A DNA stretch of 40,745 nucleotides from assembly GCF_900103255.1 (NCBI RefSeq), contig NZ_FMWS01000013.1:1-40745 (forward strand), read 5' to 3'. Source of the DNA: Gilliamella bombi. GTDB taxonomy: Bacteria > Pseudomonadota > Gammaproteobacteria > Enterobacterales > Orbaceae. Every line of letters begins with the position of its first letter. The stretch's first letter is position 1. Made by a program: the position numbers and the translations under genes. Under the pieces are notes generated by a model that was not told where the DNA came from, searched no databases, and saw only the letters and a list, made by a program, of their open reading frames with translations. Positions 7,996 through 17,706 of the stretch are shown here, in pieces.

Positions 7996-8196
7996 ATGAA
8001 ATTAATAGTCGATAATATGAGTTGTCAACACTGTGTTAAAGCAATAACAAAAGCAATTAATGATATTGATCCAAATGCAAAAGTGACCGTTGATTTAACC
8101 AAACACGAGGTTGATATCGAAAATAGTTCTATTTCGCAAGAAGCTGCGATTACTGCTGTTAATGAGGCTGGTTATGAGTTTGTTAGGATTGTGTAA
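7996..8196 (+). CDS. HMA-domain metallochaperone (CopZ-like)
   Basis: 66 residues, a complete single heavy-metal-associated domain (beta-alpha-beta-beta-alpha-beta). The metal-binding motif MSCQHC lies at about 9-14, preceded by the first strand KLIVDN; the end NEAGYEFVRIV is the usual final strand. The family binds Cu(I), sometimes Zn or other soft metals, and hands it to P-type ATPases. No CopA-like ATPase or CueR-like regulator is in the window, so it is an orphan and the partner must lie elsewhere. Ribosome binding site GAGAGG precedes the ATG. Confidence 0.85.
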   Translation: MKLIVDNMSCQHCVKAITKAINDIDPNAKVTVDLTKHEVDIENSSISQEAAITAVNEAGYEFVRIV

Positions 8197-8375
8197 TAAC
8201 TACATCTATATTTGACGGCACTAGGCTATTTTGAAGCATCTTTTCTATTTTAATTTGTTGAAATTTCAAATTAAAACAGAACTAATAAAACTTTGTTTAA
8301 GGTATTGGCATATTTTGGGGAATGCTAGAATGCTTTTATCTGTTTATTAATAGGCTATTGTTATAAGGATATATT

Positions 8376-8834
8376 ATGAAAGGTAAAATATTGAGTGTTA
8401 CTGTGGCTATTATGGCTTGGTGTGGTGCAGTTTTTTTTGTTAATGCTTATCAGATTGATTGTCCACAAAAATTTAATATTAAAGAAGAAGTTGTAAATAT
8501 GCCTGATGGGTGGGAAGTTTCTAATGATATAAATAGTAAGGAGGCATCTTTTTTTAGTATGATTGTTTATCACGATAAGCCTTCTAGAATGGCGGCTTTA
8601 AAACCAGCAAAAGGAACGGTTGACGGTAAGAAACATGAGTTAATATGGGAAGTTAATTATAAGACAGATATTGAACCTTATTATGTTAGTTGTTCTTATA
8701 ATGGAACTAGAGTTGAGTTGATAAAACAAATTGATTTATCAATGAAAAGTTGTTGGGCTGATTATTTTGAAGACGAGCAAGGAAAGCGAGGAACGCTCAG
8801 TTGTAGTACGAGTGAAGCAAAAGATCTGCATTAG
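8376..8834 (+). CDS. STY0301 family exported protein of unknown function
   Basis: 152 residues. A signal peptide (about 1-25, KILSVTVAIMAWCGAVFFVNA) is followed by YQIDCPQKF, then MPDGWEVS, a middle stretch and a C-terminal pair of Cys (YVSCSYNG, SCWADY). This order of Cys and aromatic residues matches the small STY0301 family of periplasmic proteins as I remember it; function is unknown. A T8 run sits in the signal-peptide codons. Convergent with thiD. Confidence 0.6.
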   Translation: MKGKILSVTVAIMAWCGAVFFVNAYQIDCPQKFNIKEEVVNMPDGWEVSNDINSKEASFFSMIVYHDKPSRMAALKPAKGTVDGKKHELIWEVNYKTDIEPYYVSCSYNGTRVELIKQIDLSMKSCWADYFEDEQGKRGTLSCSTSEAKDLH

Positions 8835-8840
8835 TTGCGT

Positions 8841-8885
8841 ATGGGATTTGTTGTTATATGCAATAGTTAGTGACGTAAATCCCAT
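8841..8885. terminator. Inverted repeat between convergent genes
   Basis: Arms ATGGGATTT (8841-8849) and AAATCCCAT (8877-8885) with a 27-nt loop lie between the STY0301-type gene and thiD. It could end transcription from both sides; the long loop makes this uncertain. Confidence 0.35.
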
Positions 8886-8900
8886 TAATATTTTGAACAA

Positions 8901-9695
8901 TTACCACCAGCGGTAAAAATGATGCGTTGGTCCAATTCCTTTCCCTATATTTAAATCATCGGCATGGCTAATTGCGCCTTGTAGATAATTTTTTGCTTGG
9001 GCGACTGCTTCTTCTAAATTATTTTTAGGTAATAATGCTGCAATAGCTGCTGATAATGTGCACCCCGTTCCGTGAGTATTTTTAGTTTGGATGCGTGGAA
9101 AGGTCATTCTTATTATATTATTGTGTGTGATCAAATAATCAGGGCTTTCATTGCTAGGCAAATGTCCTCCTTTCATTAATACCGCTTTACAGCCTAACTT
9201 GAGTAATTCACGCCCTTGCTTTTGCATTTCATCTTCGGTTTTAGCTTCATCACAATCGAGTAGCGCTGCTGCTTCTGGTAGATTGGGAGTAATAATTGTG
9301 GCTAAGGGTAATAAAAGCTCACGAATAGCTGTTACGGCATCAGACTTTAAAAGGGGATGTCCACCTTTAGCAACCATTACAGTATCTAACACGATAGTAG
9401 GAATAGGGTTTGTTTTAAGAAGGTGGTGAACGGTTGCAACTATTTCTTTATTCATTAGCATACCCATTTTTACGCTATCAATTTGAATATCTTGATAAAG
9501 TGTATTAAATTGGGCTTCAATAAATTCGGGCGATATAGCTAATACCGCATCAACCCCTTGCGTGCTTTGTGCCGTTAGGGCAGTGATAACTGACATACCA
9601 TATGCACCAAGTGCAGAAAAAGTTTTTAGATCGGCTTGAATACCTGCACCACCGCTAGGATCAGATCCTGCAATGGTTAATGCAATTGTTGTCAT
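8901..9695 (-). CDS. thiD: Hydroxymethylpyrimidine/phosphomethylpyrimidine kinase
   Basis: 264 residues (E. coli ThiD 266). It phosphorylates HMP to HMP-P and then to HMP-PP for thiamine synthesis, in the cytosol. The N-terminal ALTIAGSDPSGGAGIQADLKTF is the hallmark of the family; the ribokinase-fold anion-hole motif NTHGTGCTLSAAIAA is near the C-terminus (about 205-220). It is the last gene of thiM-thiE-thiD, 11 bp after thiE. Confidence 0.95.
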   Translation of the reverse strand: MTTIALTIAGSDPSGGAGIQADLKTFSALGAYGMSVITALTAQSTQGVDAVLAISPEFIEAQFNTLYQDIQIDSVKMGMLMNKEIVATVHHLLKTNPIPTIVLDTVMVAKGGHPLLKSDAVTAIRELLLPLATIITPNLPEAAALLDCDEAKTEDEMQKQGRELLKLGCKAVLMKGGHLPSNESPDYLITHNNIIRMTFPRIQTKNTHGTGCTLSAAIAALLPKNNLEEAVAQAKNYLQGAISHADDLNIGKGIGPTHHFYRWW

Positions 9696-9706
9696 GATAG
9701 TATTTC

Positions 9707-10348
9707 CTATTTAACTTGTTTGATTTTGTTGATAAGCGATAATGTTGCTTGTTGAATATCTTTTTTGCCACAAATAGCCGAAACTACAGCAACGCCGTCA
9801 ATGCCCGTTTGAATAATGCTAGTTACATTGCTTTCATCAATACCACCAATGGCAACAGTTGGGCACTGTTTTAGTTTGACTAATTCAGTTAATTGTTCAG
9901 TTCCTATTGCTACCGTTGCATTTTTTTTGGTTGTGGTTGGAAAGATAGGGCCTATGCCAATATAATTAACCTGCTGCCAAGGAACTGCTTCAAGTTGTTG
10001 TTGGTTAGTTACCGAAAGGCCTAACCATTTATCTTTGCCGATAAGTTGTCGAGCTACATCAACAGGCAAATCACTTTGCCCAATATGGACACCATCGGCA
10101 TCAACCGCTAAAGCAATATCTACATGGTCATTTATAAATAGTGGAACAGAGGTGTCGTTTAATGCTTCTTTTAATGCTAAGGCAGCGTAGTACCAATCTT
10201 TACCGCTAAACTCACGTTCAGATCTTAACTGTATTGCAGTCACACCATTTGAAACAGCAATCTTTGTGGTGTTTACCATGCCATTAATGCCACCGCATAA
10301 TAATGGATCAAGGACTAAATAGAGGGTTAAATCCAGTCGTTTTTTCAT
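9707..10348 (-). CDS. thiE: Thiamine-phosphate synthase
   Basis: 213 residues (E. coli 211). It joins HMP-PP and HET-P to give thiamine phosphate. TIM-barrel motifs are in order: YLVLDP (about 9-14), AIQLRSE, FINDHVDIALAVDADGVHIGQSDL, YIGIGPIFPTTTK and VAIGGID. It sits between thiM (12 bp) and thiD (11 bp). With no thiC, thiG or thiH here, the operon is a salvage module: it uses supplied HMP and thiazole and combines them. Confidence 0.95.
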   Translation of the reverse strand: MKKRLDLTLYLVLDPLLCGGINGMVNTTKIAVSNGVTAIQLRSEREFSGKDWYYAALALKEALNDTSVPLFINDHVDIALAVDADGVHIGQSDLPVDVARQLIGKDKWLGLSVTNQQQLEAVPWQQVNYIGIGPIFPTTTKKNATVAIGTEQLTELVKLKQCPTVAIGGIDESNVTSIIQTGIDGVAVVSAICGKKDIQQATLSLINKIKQVK

Positions 10349-10360
10349 TTGATTTCCTTA

Positions 10361-11146
10361 TTAAAGCGATGGGTTAAATGTTGAGAGTTGATCTAATAGT
10401 GATATCGAGAAAGTTCCTAATCCTTGTTGTTTATTAGCTAGCTCACCAGCTTTTTTCATCATAAAACATGCACAGGTAGTGGCTGATAATGGGTCAGGAG
10501 AATTAGCTATGAAAGCCGCTACCATTGCAGATAATGAACATCCTGTACCTGTTACTTTTGTTAAAGCAATATCACCTCCAGTTATACTATATGTGCTGTT
10601 TCCGTTAGTTATGTAGTCAACATCGCCCGTCATTGCGACAATAGTTTGATATTTTTGCGCAAGCTCTTGGGCAGCGTTTAAAGCTGATTGAGTTGTGTCT
10701 TGACCGTCGGGTCCTTTTGAGAAAGATTTTTGACCATTTAGTGCTAATATTTCTGAAGCATTACCTCGTATTACTGCGGGATTAAATGATAATAATTGAT
10801 GTGCAATTTCAGTTCGATAATTAAGTGCTGCTCCTACAGCAACAGGATCGAGTACCCATGGGGTTTGTGTTTGCTGTGCCTTGGCGGCCGCTAATAGCGT
10901 ACTTTGGGCTGTGTTGCTGTGAATAGTGCCAATATTAATCAGTAAGCTATCGGCAATGTTGACAAATTCAGCAACTTCTTGTTCGGCAATTACCATTGCT
11001 GGAGATGCACCAATAGCAAGTAGTACATTGGCGGTAAAGTTTTGGACTACATCATTAGTAATGCAATGCACTAGTGGGCGGTGTTGTTTTATATAATTGA
11101 TAAAAGGAGCGGTTTGGGTAATTTGGAATGATTTGGCTGCTGACAT
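10361..11146 (-). CDS. thiM: Hydroxyethylthiazole kinase
   Basis: 261 residues (E. coli 262). It phosphorylates the thiazole alcohol (HET) for thiamine salvage. Motifs: HCITNDVVQNFTANVLLAIG (about 27-46), SPAM, and the C-terminal VTGTGCSLSAMVAAF with the catalytic Cys region. It is the first gene of thiMED, preceded by the ribosome binding site AAGGAAG and a TPP riboswitch in the leader. Confidence 0.95.
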   Translation of the reverse strand: MSAAKSFQITQTAPFINYIKQHRPLVHCITNDVVQNFTANVLLAIGASPAMVIAEQEVAEFVNIADSLLINIGTIHSNTAQSTLLAAAKAQQTQTPWVLDPVAVGAALNYRTEIAHQLLSFNPAVIRGNASEILALNGQKSFSKGPDGQDTTQSALNAAQELAQKYQTIVAMTGDVDYITNGNSTYSITGGDIALTKVTGTGCSLSAMVAAFIANSPDPLSATTCACFMMKKAGELANKQQGLGTFSISLLDQLSTFNPSL

Positions 11147-11221
11147 ATTTCTTCCTTTCTTACTGATTTATTAATTTATAAATGTCGGGAAGAATTTGCC
11201 AATTTAAGGCTTTTATGGCTT

Positions 11222-11304
11222 AGACTTCCCTACGCTGGTATAATCCAGATCAGGTTCAACGGGTGAAATCTCAGTTTTTTGTTTAGACAAAAAACACCCC
11301 GAGT
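11222..11304 (-). promoter_or_regulatory. TPP riboswitch (Thi-box)
   Basis: On the minus strand: CGGGGTG, a P3 stem TTTTTTGT/ACAAAAAA, CTGAGA, ACCCG, GAACCTGATCTGG, ATACCAGCG and AGGGAAG, in the canonical Thi-box order. It lies 75 nt upstream of thiM. The GGGAAG of the 3' P1 side can also pair with CTTCCC about 35 nt downstream (plus strand 11187-11192), a possible expression platform. Thiamine pyrophosphate should lower thiMED expression. Confidence 0.95.
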
Positions 11305-11348
11305 CAAAATGATTTTTTATTATGAACTGATTATCTATTTTTAACAAG

Positions 11349-12710
11349 CTATTGTAATAATCTTTCAATATCAGTAATTGCTTTTCTATCTGGTAAGAAG
11401 ATGATTAGATGATCATTGTCTTCAATGGTTAAATCAGTATTAACGATAATAACATCTTCTCCACGCACTACAGCTCCAATGGTTGCACCCGATGGGAGTT
11501 TTAGGCCATTAATATTTTTGCCAACCAGTCTTGATGTTTCACCATTACCATTGGCAATAATTTCGACAATTTCGGATTCTCCTTGTCTTAATGAAACAAC
11601 TTTAACAACCCCAGTTTGTCTAACATGGCTTAATAGCTCAGATATTGTGGCGTGTTGTGGGGAAATCGCAATATCAATCACACTATCATTAATTAGTTCA
11701 AGGTAGGCTTGGCGTTGAATTAATACAATTACTTTTTTCGCTCCCATTCTTTTGGCTAACATAGAGGACATGATGTTGGATTCATCATCACTGGTAACAG
11801 CGATAAATAGATCAGTAAGTTCAACTTGTTCTTGTGAGAGCAATTCTTGATCCGATGATTCCCCATGTAATACTGTTGTATTAACAAGTTGCTCGGCAAT
11901 TAATTCTGCTCGTTCGGCATTTCGCTCAATTAATTTGACTTGATAGTTATTTTCTAAACGTTTTGCTAGAGCGACAGCGACACCACCACCGCCACTGATA
12001 ATTATTCGTTTATATGGTTTTTCTAACCTTTGTAACTCACTGGTCACCGCTTTGATATTAACGGGGGGAGTTATAAAGTAGACCATATCGCCCGCTTCTA
12101 TAAGTGTTGAACCAAGCGGTCGGATAAAACGGTTTTTGCGGTAAATAGCTACTACTCGAGCTTCAACATGTGGTAAATGTTCTTTGAGTTCTGATAATTC
12201 ACTACCTACTAAAGCACCGCCATAATAAGCGGTAACGGCAACCAAACAGACACGATTGTCGTAAAAAGATGCAAATTGTAACGAACCAGGATATTGTACT
12301 AATTGACTAATATGGTTGGTGATAAGGTTTTCTGGAGCAATGATATGATTGATATTAATACAATCTTTATTGAAAAGAGGGTAGTTTTCGTTATTGTATT
12401 CAGGTGATCTAATGCGTGCAACTTTTTGTGGAATATTGAACATGACATGCCCAATTTGGCAGGCCATCATGTTGACTTCATCTGAGTTAGTTACAGCAAC
12501 AAGCATATCAGCTGATTCAGCACCAGCGCTTTCTAAAACTTGTGGGTAAGATGATTTTCCGCAAATCACCTGTAAATCAAAACGTTCTTGTAATGATTGC
12601 AATTTGTCGTGATCTTCATCAACCACTGTAACATCGTTTTGCTTTTCGGTAACGAGATATTCAGCAAGCGCACTACCTGTCTGTCCTGCACCAAGAATAA
12701 TAATCTTCAT
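11349..12710 (-). CDS. trkA: Trk potassium uptake system NAD-binding regulatory protein
   Basis: 453 residues (E. coli TrkA 458). It is the cytosolic peripheral subunit that gates TrkH/TrkG K+ channels. There are two RCK units: the first with GAGQTGSALAEYL (about 7-19) and a D-rich NAD-site strand VTVVDED, followed by TrkA-C (to about 225); the second with ISGGGGVAVALAKRL (about 234-248), followed by its own TrkA-C. No trkH in the window. It is transcribed in the same direction as trpS, with a 109-bp gap containing an inverted repeat. Confidence 0.95.
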   Translation of the reverse strand: MKIIILGAGQTGSALAEYLVTEKQNDVTVVDEDHDKLQSLQERFDLQVICGKSSYPQVLESAGAESADMLVAVTNSDEVNMMACQIGHVMFNIPQKVARIRSPEYNNENYPLFNKDCININHIIAPENLITNHISQLVQYPGSLQFASFYDNRVCLVAVTAYYGGALVGSELSELKEHLPHVEARVVAIYRKNRFIRPLGSTLIEAGDMVYFITPPVNIKAVTSELQRLEKPYKRIIISGGGGVAVALAKRLENNYQVKLIERNAERAELIAEQLVNTTVLHGESSDQELLSQEQVELTDLFIAVTSDDESNIMSSMLAKRMGAKKVIVLIQRQAYLELINDSVIDIAISPQHATISELLSHVRQTGVVKVVSLRQGESEIVEIIANGNGETSRLVGKNINGLKLPSGATIGAVVRGEDVIIVNTDLTIEDNDHLIIFLPDRKAITDIERLLQ

Positions 12711-12728
12711 AACTAACCTGTATATTTA

Positions 12729-12773
12729 AATGGCTTTAATTGTTACCCATTTTCCTTGTATATTAAAGCCATT
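12729..12773 (-). terminator. 12-bp inverted repeat between trpS and trkA
   Basis: Arms AATGGCTTTAAT (12729-12740) and ATTAAAGCCATT (12762-12773) are perfect; the loop is 21 nt. It lies 47 bp past the trpS stop. The tail on the minus strand (TTTAAATATA) is only partly T-rich, so termination may be incomplete, with read-through into trkA. Confidence 0.4.
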
Positions 12774-12819
12774 GCATACTGTTTTATTTTTTAGTAACAA
12801 TCAGTTATTAATTTTTCAA

Positions 12820-13815
12820 TTATACAAAACCGATTGCATCATAAACTTTTTTCAAAGTTGGTGCGGCTTTTGAGCGTGCTTTTTCTGCCCCTTCTTGCAT
12901 TATTGAAATTAGATAACTTTCATCATCTCGATACTGATGATACTTCGCTTGAAGTGTAGTTAGCATATCAATGACTTGTGTTGCTACTTCGGTTTTTAGG
13001 TGGCCATACATTTTGCCTTCGAACTCTTTTTCAAGTTCGCTGATAGGCTTACCTGTCACGCCAGTTAAAATGTCAAGTAGGTTTGAAACACCAGCTTTAT
13101 TTTTTAGATCGTAACGTACCACAGGTGGCTCATCTGAATCGGTCATTGCACGTTTTATTTTTTTCTCGATATCTTTTGGATTTTCGAGTAAACCAATTAC
13201 GTTATTGCGATTTTCGTCTGATTTAGACATTTTTTTAGTTGGTTCTTGTAGTGACATGACGCGAGCTCCCACTTTCGAAATAAAGGGTTCAGGAATAGTA
13301 AATATGTCACCGTAAAGCGCATTAAATCGCATAGCAATGTCGCGTGATAGTTCAAGATGTTGTTTTTGGTCGTCACCTACTGGTACTAAGTTTGCTTGAT
13401 AGAGCAAAATATCCGCAGCCATCAGTACTGGGTAATCAAACAATCCCGCATTGATGTTTTCAGAATGACGAGATGATTTATCTTTAAATTGAGTCATACG
13501 GCTAAGTTCACCAAAGTAGGTGTAACAGTTTAATGCCCAGCCGAGTTCTGCATGCGCAGGCACTTGTGATTGTACAAAAATGGTACTTTTTTGCGGATCA
13601 ATACCACAAGCTAAATATAGAGCGAGTGTGTCTAATGTGGCTTTACGTAATTTGTTCGGATCTTGGCGTACGGTAATTGCATGTTGATTGACGATACAAT
13701 AAATGCAATCATATTCGCCTTGCAGAGCCACCCAATTTTTTAAAGCACCTAAGTAGTTGCCAAGTGTTAGTTCTCCTGATGGCTGAGCGCCACTAAATAC
13801 AATCGGTTTGCTCAT
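12820..13815 (-). CDS. trpS: Tryptophanyl-tRNA synthetase
   Basis: 331 residues (E. coli 334). Class I synthetase with the HIGH-equivalent near the start ([17 protein letters not shown], about 9-25) and KMSKS at about 196-200 ([11 protein letters not shown]). It ends the dam-type operon aroK...trpS, following gph by 23 bp. Confidence 0.97.
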   Translation of the reverse strand: MSKPIVFSGAQPSGELTLGNYLGALKNWVALQGEYDCIYCIVNQHAITVRQDPNKLRKATLDTLALYLACGIDPQKSTIFVQSQVPAHAELGWALNCYTYFGELSRMTQFKDKSSRHSENINAGLFDYPVLMAADILLYQANLVPVGDDQKQHLELSRDIAMRFNALYGDIFTIPEPFISKVGARVMSLQEPTKKMSKSDENRNNVIGLLENPKDIEKKIKRAMTDSDEPPVVRYDLKNKAGVSNLLDILTGVTGKPISELEKEFEGKMYGHLKTEVATQVIDMLTTLQAKYHQYRDDESYLISIMQEGAEKARSKAAPTLKKVYDAIGFV

Positions 13816-13838
13816 AATTTATTCCTAATCTATGCTAA

Positions 13839-14540
13839 TTATTTTTTTGCCTTAGCTTTTGGCTGAGGTAATAATGTTAATATGTCTTTAAAATCGTCAA
13901 ATAAGAAATCAGGGTTGCTAGTGGCAATCGATATGCCATAGTTATAACCATAGCTTAATGCAACAGTTGGGCAGTTAGCATTTTGGGCTGCAGTAATATC
14001 ATTTTTTGAATCACCAACAAAAAGTAACTGATCACAGAATAATCCAAATTTAGCCATTACTTGGTATAAAGGGGCAGGGTGTGGTTTTAATTTGATCACA
14101 TCCCCTCCACCAAGCACTAATGAAAAGTACTCTTTTATGCCTAAAGAAGTCAGCAAAGCAGGCAAAAACTGTGCCGGTTTATTGGTTACTAATGCTAGTG
14201 GATAATTATTATCGTGAAGTACTTTTAAGGTCTCTTTAACATTGGGAAACAGTTTTGTTTCTGCATCGATGACTTTATCATAGTGTTGATTAAATAGATC
14301 TTTAGCTTTGGCAAATAGTTCTGTTGATGGATCGACTTCAATTGCTTTGAATACTCGTTCTAGCATAATATCAATACCATTGCCTACAAAATTTTTGACT
14401 TGTTCGTTGCTGATTGTAGGTAGATTCAAGTCTGCTAACATATTTTGTGTTGCTAATGCTAGTCCTGGTACGCTGTCAACTAATGTACCATCTAAATCAA
14501 AAGCTACTGCTTGAATATTTTCTAGTTTATTCATGTTCAA
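13839..14540 (-). CDS. gph: Phosphoglycolate phosphatase
   Basis: 233 residues (E. coli 252). HAD-superfamily enzyme dephosphorylating 2-phosphoglycolate. HAD motif [12 protein letters not shown] (about 13-23), motif II VTNKP, motif III KPHP and motif [10 protein letters not shown] are all present. It begins 14 bp inside the end of rpe (start 14540, rpe ends 14527), so the two are coupled. The order rpe-gph-trpS supports the assignment. Confidence 0.93.
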   Translation of the reverse strand: MNMNKLENIQAVAFDLDGTLVDSVPGLALATQNMLADLNLPTISNEQVKNFVGNGIDIMLERVFKAIEVDPSTELFAKAKDLFNQHYDKVIDAETKLFPNVKETLKVLHDNNYPLALVTNKPAQFLPALLTSLGIKEYFSLVLGGGDVIKLKPHPAPLYQVMAKFGLFCDQLLFVGDSKNDITAAQNANCPTVALSYGYNYGISIATSNPDFLFDDFKDILTLLPQPKAKAKK

Positions 14541-15204
14541 CTCCTGCTAATTCTTTACGCATGGCGTCAATAACTGTTTTATAATCGGGTTGGCTAAATA
14601 TAGCTGAACCAGCAACAAACATATCGGCACCAGCTCTAGCTATTTCGGCAATATTGTCAATTTTTACACCGCCATCAATTTCTAAACGAATATTGCGTCC
14701 AGATTCAATAATGCGCTGTTTAGCTTGTTGTAATTTCTTAATTGTTGAAGGTATAAAAGATTGACCTCCAAAACCTGGGTTAACACTCATTAATAAAATA
14801 ATATCAATGTTATCCATGACGTAATCTAAATAATCAAGCGGTGTAGCTGGATTAAATACAATACCAGCTGTGCAGCCATGATCTTTAATTAACTGTAATG
14901 AACGATCCAAATGGACAGTAGCTTCTGGATGAATAGATATATTGGTTGCCCCAGCTTTGGCAAATGAGGTAATTATCTCTTCAACAGGTGATACCATCAA
15001 ATGCACATCAATGGGAGCATTAATACCATAGTTTCGTAAAGCTTTACAAAACATTGCTCCCATTGTGAGATTAGGTACAAAATGGTTGTCCATGACATCA
15101 AAATGTATTACATCAGCTCCTGCATCTAGCACTTTTTGTGTATCTTCACCAAGGCGAGCGAAATCAGCTGATAATATTGATGGAGCAATAATGTATTCTT
15201 TCAT
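14527..15204 (-). CDS. rpe: Ribulose-phosphate 3-epimerase
   Basis: 225 residues (E. coli 225). Interconverts ribulose-5-P and xylulose-5-P in the pentose phosphate pathway. TIM-barrel signatures: [15 protein letters not shown] (about 7-21), [35 protein letters not shown] and EIDGGV. It lies 36 bp after dam in the conserved block and overlaps gph. Confidence 0.97.
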   Translation of the reverse strand: MKEYIIAPSILSADFARLGEDTQKVLDAGADVIHFDVMDNHFVPNLTMGAMFCKALRNYGINAPIDVHLMVSPVEEIITSFAKAGATNISIHPEATVHLDRSLQLIKDHGCTAGIVFNPATPLDYLDYVMDNIDIILLMSVNPGFGGQSFIPSTIKKLQQAKQRIIESGRNIRLEIDGGVKIDNIAEIARAGADMFVAGSAIFSQPDYKTVIDAMRKELAGVEHE

Positions 15205-15240
15205 AACTTACCTCTAATAACTCGCTTTATATTTAGCTAT

Positions 15241-16062
15241 CTAAGACTTTTTGTATAATGCTAGAATCTCGTCAATTTTTTTTCTTCCTTTACCGGCACA
15301 GCTAATTGATCGTCTCATTTCTGTTCGATAAAGTTCGCTTGCATTATTATAAAGGTTCATTGTGTAATCAGTATAATGATTAGACACAAGCACGGGTATG
15401 TTTTTTTTATACGCCATAGTTTCAGCTAATTCTGACAAGTTTTTGTGCTCTTCAAATCCAAATATATTTGAGTAATAAGCCGTAAATCCAGCTGATTCAT
15501 TTGGGGGTATATAGGGGGGATCACAATAAATTACTGAATTTTTTGCCGCTTTCTTCATTACTTCGTGGTAAGGTGCGCAAAAAAATTGTGCTCTTTGAGC
15601 TTTTTCTGCAAAAAAGTAAAGTTCTTTTTCAGGAAAATAAATTGTCTTATAGCGTCCAAATGGTACGTTAAATAGTCCATTGTTGTTATAACGACATAAG
15701 CCGTTATAACAATGTCGATTTAAATAGACAAATAAAAGCGATCTGATGTACTGATCTTTACTTCCATTGAATACATCACGCAGTTGATAAAACGCATCTG
15801 GGTGATTGTTTTGAGCAACAAATAGTAATCTAAGGTCACGGATAAATTGATCTGGACTTGATTTTAATAATGTAAATAATGAAATTAAGTCATGGTTGAT
15901 ATCCGCTAAGATATAACTTTTATAGTTAGTATTTAAAAAAACAGAACCAGCTCCAACAAAAGGTTCTATTAGCTGATCGCCCTCTGGTAGATACCGTTTA
16001 ATTGTGTCCACAAGCTCATATTTTCCTCCAGCCCATTTTAAAAAGGCTCGTTGCTTCTTCAA
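15241..16062 (-). CDS. dam: DNA adenine methyltransferase
   Basis: 273 residues (E. coli 278). Methylates adenine in GATC for mismatch repair strand choice, replication timing and gene regulation. AdoMet-binding FLKWAGGKYELVD (about 7-19) and EPFVGAGSVF (about 33-42), and the catalytic DPPY at 181-184, the same residue number as in E. coli Dam. It follows damX by 48 bp. Its presence means GATC sites in this genome are probably methylated and could take part in epigenetic switching. Confidence 0.95.
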   Translation of the reverse strand: MKKQRAFLKWAGGKYELVDTIKRYLPEGDQLIEPFVGAGSVFLNTNYKSYILADINHDLISLFTLLKSSPDQFIRDLRLLFVAQNNHPDAFYQLRDVFNGSKDQYIRSLLFVYLNRHCYNGLCRYNNNGLFNVPFGRYKTIYFPEKELYFFAEKAQRAQFFCAPYHEVMKKAAKNSVIYCDPPYIPPNESAGFTAYYSNIFGFEEHKNLSELAETMAYKKNIPVLVSNHYTDYTMNLYNNASELYRTEMRRSISCAGKGRKKIDEILALYKKS

Positions 16063-16110
16063 CGGATACTCCTATTTGTCGTTGATCGGATAAATAAACG
16101 ATATCCTTGG

Positions 16111-16932
16111 TTATTTTGCTACTTTTTCTTTATTAATCATTGCACCAGATTTAACCCATGGTTTGTCTTTCTGTAGTGCATTTGGCAAAGACTTGATTGC
16201 TTTATGTGCCTCATCTACTGATGAATAGTTGCCTTTTATTAAAATAAACATTGAACCAGATTTATGTTTGGTTTCATAAATATGGTAATCTGTTATATCG
16301 TTTTGTTTTACAAATTTTTTTAGACCTTCAAGTGATTTAGAGGCACTAAGCTGAACGACATAATGATCATTTTTTATCTTAATATTTTTCCCTAAATCAT
16401 TATTTTCAGTTTTACGATTAACAGAGTTCGATGTGTTTTTTTTCGTATTATTTTTATTTGATTTAACCCTACCATTAGATGTTGCCGCAGAATGATGATT
16501 TGCTTTAGAATCTCCATTTGAGTCATTTATTGATAGGTTTAAGCCATTACTTGTATCTGAAAAGGATTCAAGTTGCTGTTGTTGTGTATTAAATTTATTT
16601 AATGTACTGTTTGATGTATCTGTCACCAGTTCATTACTTTTAGGTTGATTTCCACCAATTCCAACACTATTTTGTTCATCAGTGATTGTATTATTGTTTT
16701 CTTCTGTTGAAGCCACTCCATTAACCACAGGTGGTGTTAATGGTGTTCCTTCTTTTTTACGAGAAGAATTAAAAATAATCAAACCAAGCAATAAAAGAAT
16801 AATAATTGCTGAACCAAAAATAATTAATTTTTTCTTTGGAAGATCTTGAAGAAAACTAAGTAATCTGAATGAATGCGCAGAATCCTTATTGGGTTGTTCT
16901 GATATATAACGGTCATCTTTATCTACACGCAT
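16111..16932 (-). CDS. damX: DamX-like cell division protein with C-terminal SPOR domain
   Basis: 273 residues against about 428 in E. coli, so shortened. Short cytoplasmic N-terminus (about 1-33), one membrane segment (about 35-54, LIIFGSAIIILLLLGLIIF), a low-complexity Asn/Ser/Thr-rich periplasmic linker (about 60-185), and a SPOR domain at the end (about 190-270, from HYVVQLSASKS to PWVKSG). SPOR domains bind denuded peptidoglycan at the septum. Identity rests on topology plus position before dam. Confidence 0.85.
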   Translation of the reverse strand: MRVDKDDRYISEQPNKDSAHSFRLLSFLQDLPKKKLIIFGSAIIILLLLGLIIFNSSRKKEGTPLTPPVVNGVASTEENNNTITDEQNSVGIGGNQPKSNELVTDTSNSTLNKFNTQQQQLESFSDTSNGLNLSINDSNGDSKANHHSAATSNGRVKSNKNNTKKNTSNSVNRKTENNDLGKNIKIKNDHYVVQLSASKSLEGLKKFVKQNDITDYHIYETKHKSGSMFILIKGNYSSVDEAHKAIKSLPNALQKDKPWVKSGAMINKEKVAK

Positions 16933-16999
16933 ACTTACTCCTTAACCTATCAAAAGATTTATTACTTAATGATTAGCTATTATTTCTAAAATACACGAC

Positions 17000-17521
17000 T
17001 TAAATTTGCTCTATTTTATCAATAATATAATTAGCAACACCTTTGGCGCTTTGTTCATCGGTTTTAATTGTAATATCAGCAATCTCTTCGTAAAGTGGTT
17101 CGCGCTCTCCAGCTAGCTCTTCGTAAAGCTCACGAGGTGTGTTGCTTCCTTGTAGTAATGGGCGGCGTTTATCTTTTTGTGTTCTTGCCATCTGTTTTTC
17201 AATGGTTGTTTCAAGATAGACAACGATTCCTCGAGCGGATAATCTATTTCGTGTCTCTTTAGATAAGACTGAACCCCCACCAGTTGCAAGAACTACACCT
17301 TGTTTTTCAGTCAATTCGTTAATGACTTTTTCTTCTCTGGCTCGGAATCCCTCTTCTCCTTCTAGGTCAAAAATCCATGCAATATCGGCTCCAGTACGTT
17401 TTTCAATCTCTTGATCTGAGTCAAAAAAATCCATGCCTAACTGTTGTGCAATTTGTCGGCCTATAGTGCTTTTTCCTGCCCCCATTGGGCCAATTAGAAA
17501 GATATTTCGCTTTTCTGCCAT
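17000..17521 (-). CDS. aroK: Shikimate kinase I
   Basis: 173 residues (E. coli AroK 173). ATP-dependent phosphorylation of shikimate in aromatic amino acid synthesis. Walker [10 protein letters not shown] (about 11-19), shikimate-binding [11 protein letters not shown] (D35-region), FRAREE (R about 60), the ATGGGSVL loop, and the lid RRPLL. In enterics aroB follows directly; here damX follows after 67 bp and aroB is absent from the window. Confidence 0.96.
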   Translation of the reverse strand: MAEKRNIFLIGPMGAGKSTIGRQIAQQLGMDFFDSDQEIEKRTGADIAWIFDLEGEEGFRAREEKVINELTEKQGVVLATGGGSVLSKETRNRLSARGIVVYLETTIEKQMARTQKDKRRPLLQGSNTPRELYEELAGEREPLYEEIADITIKTDEQSAKGVANYIIDKIEQI

Positions 17522-17706
17522 TGTTGTTTCATCATCTGTTAATTTTGGTTAAAATATACAACACAATGTCAACTTGCTTTGATTTATATGATCATTCGCT
17601 TTATCATTGTGTAACTTTTCTTGGATCTCCGTCTAACGACAAAAATTTAGGTCGGTAATTATCTCAATAGATAGTACCTTTTGGCAATAGGTATTTACCA
17701 ATACTT

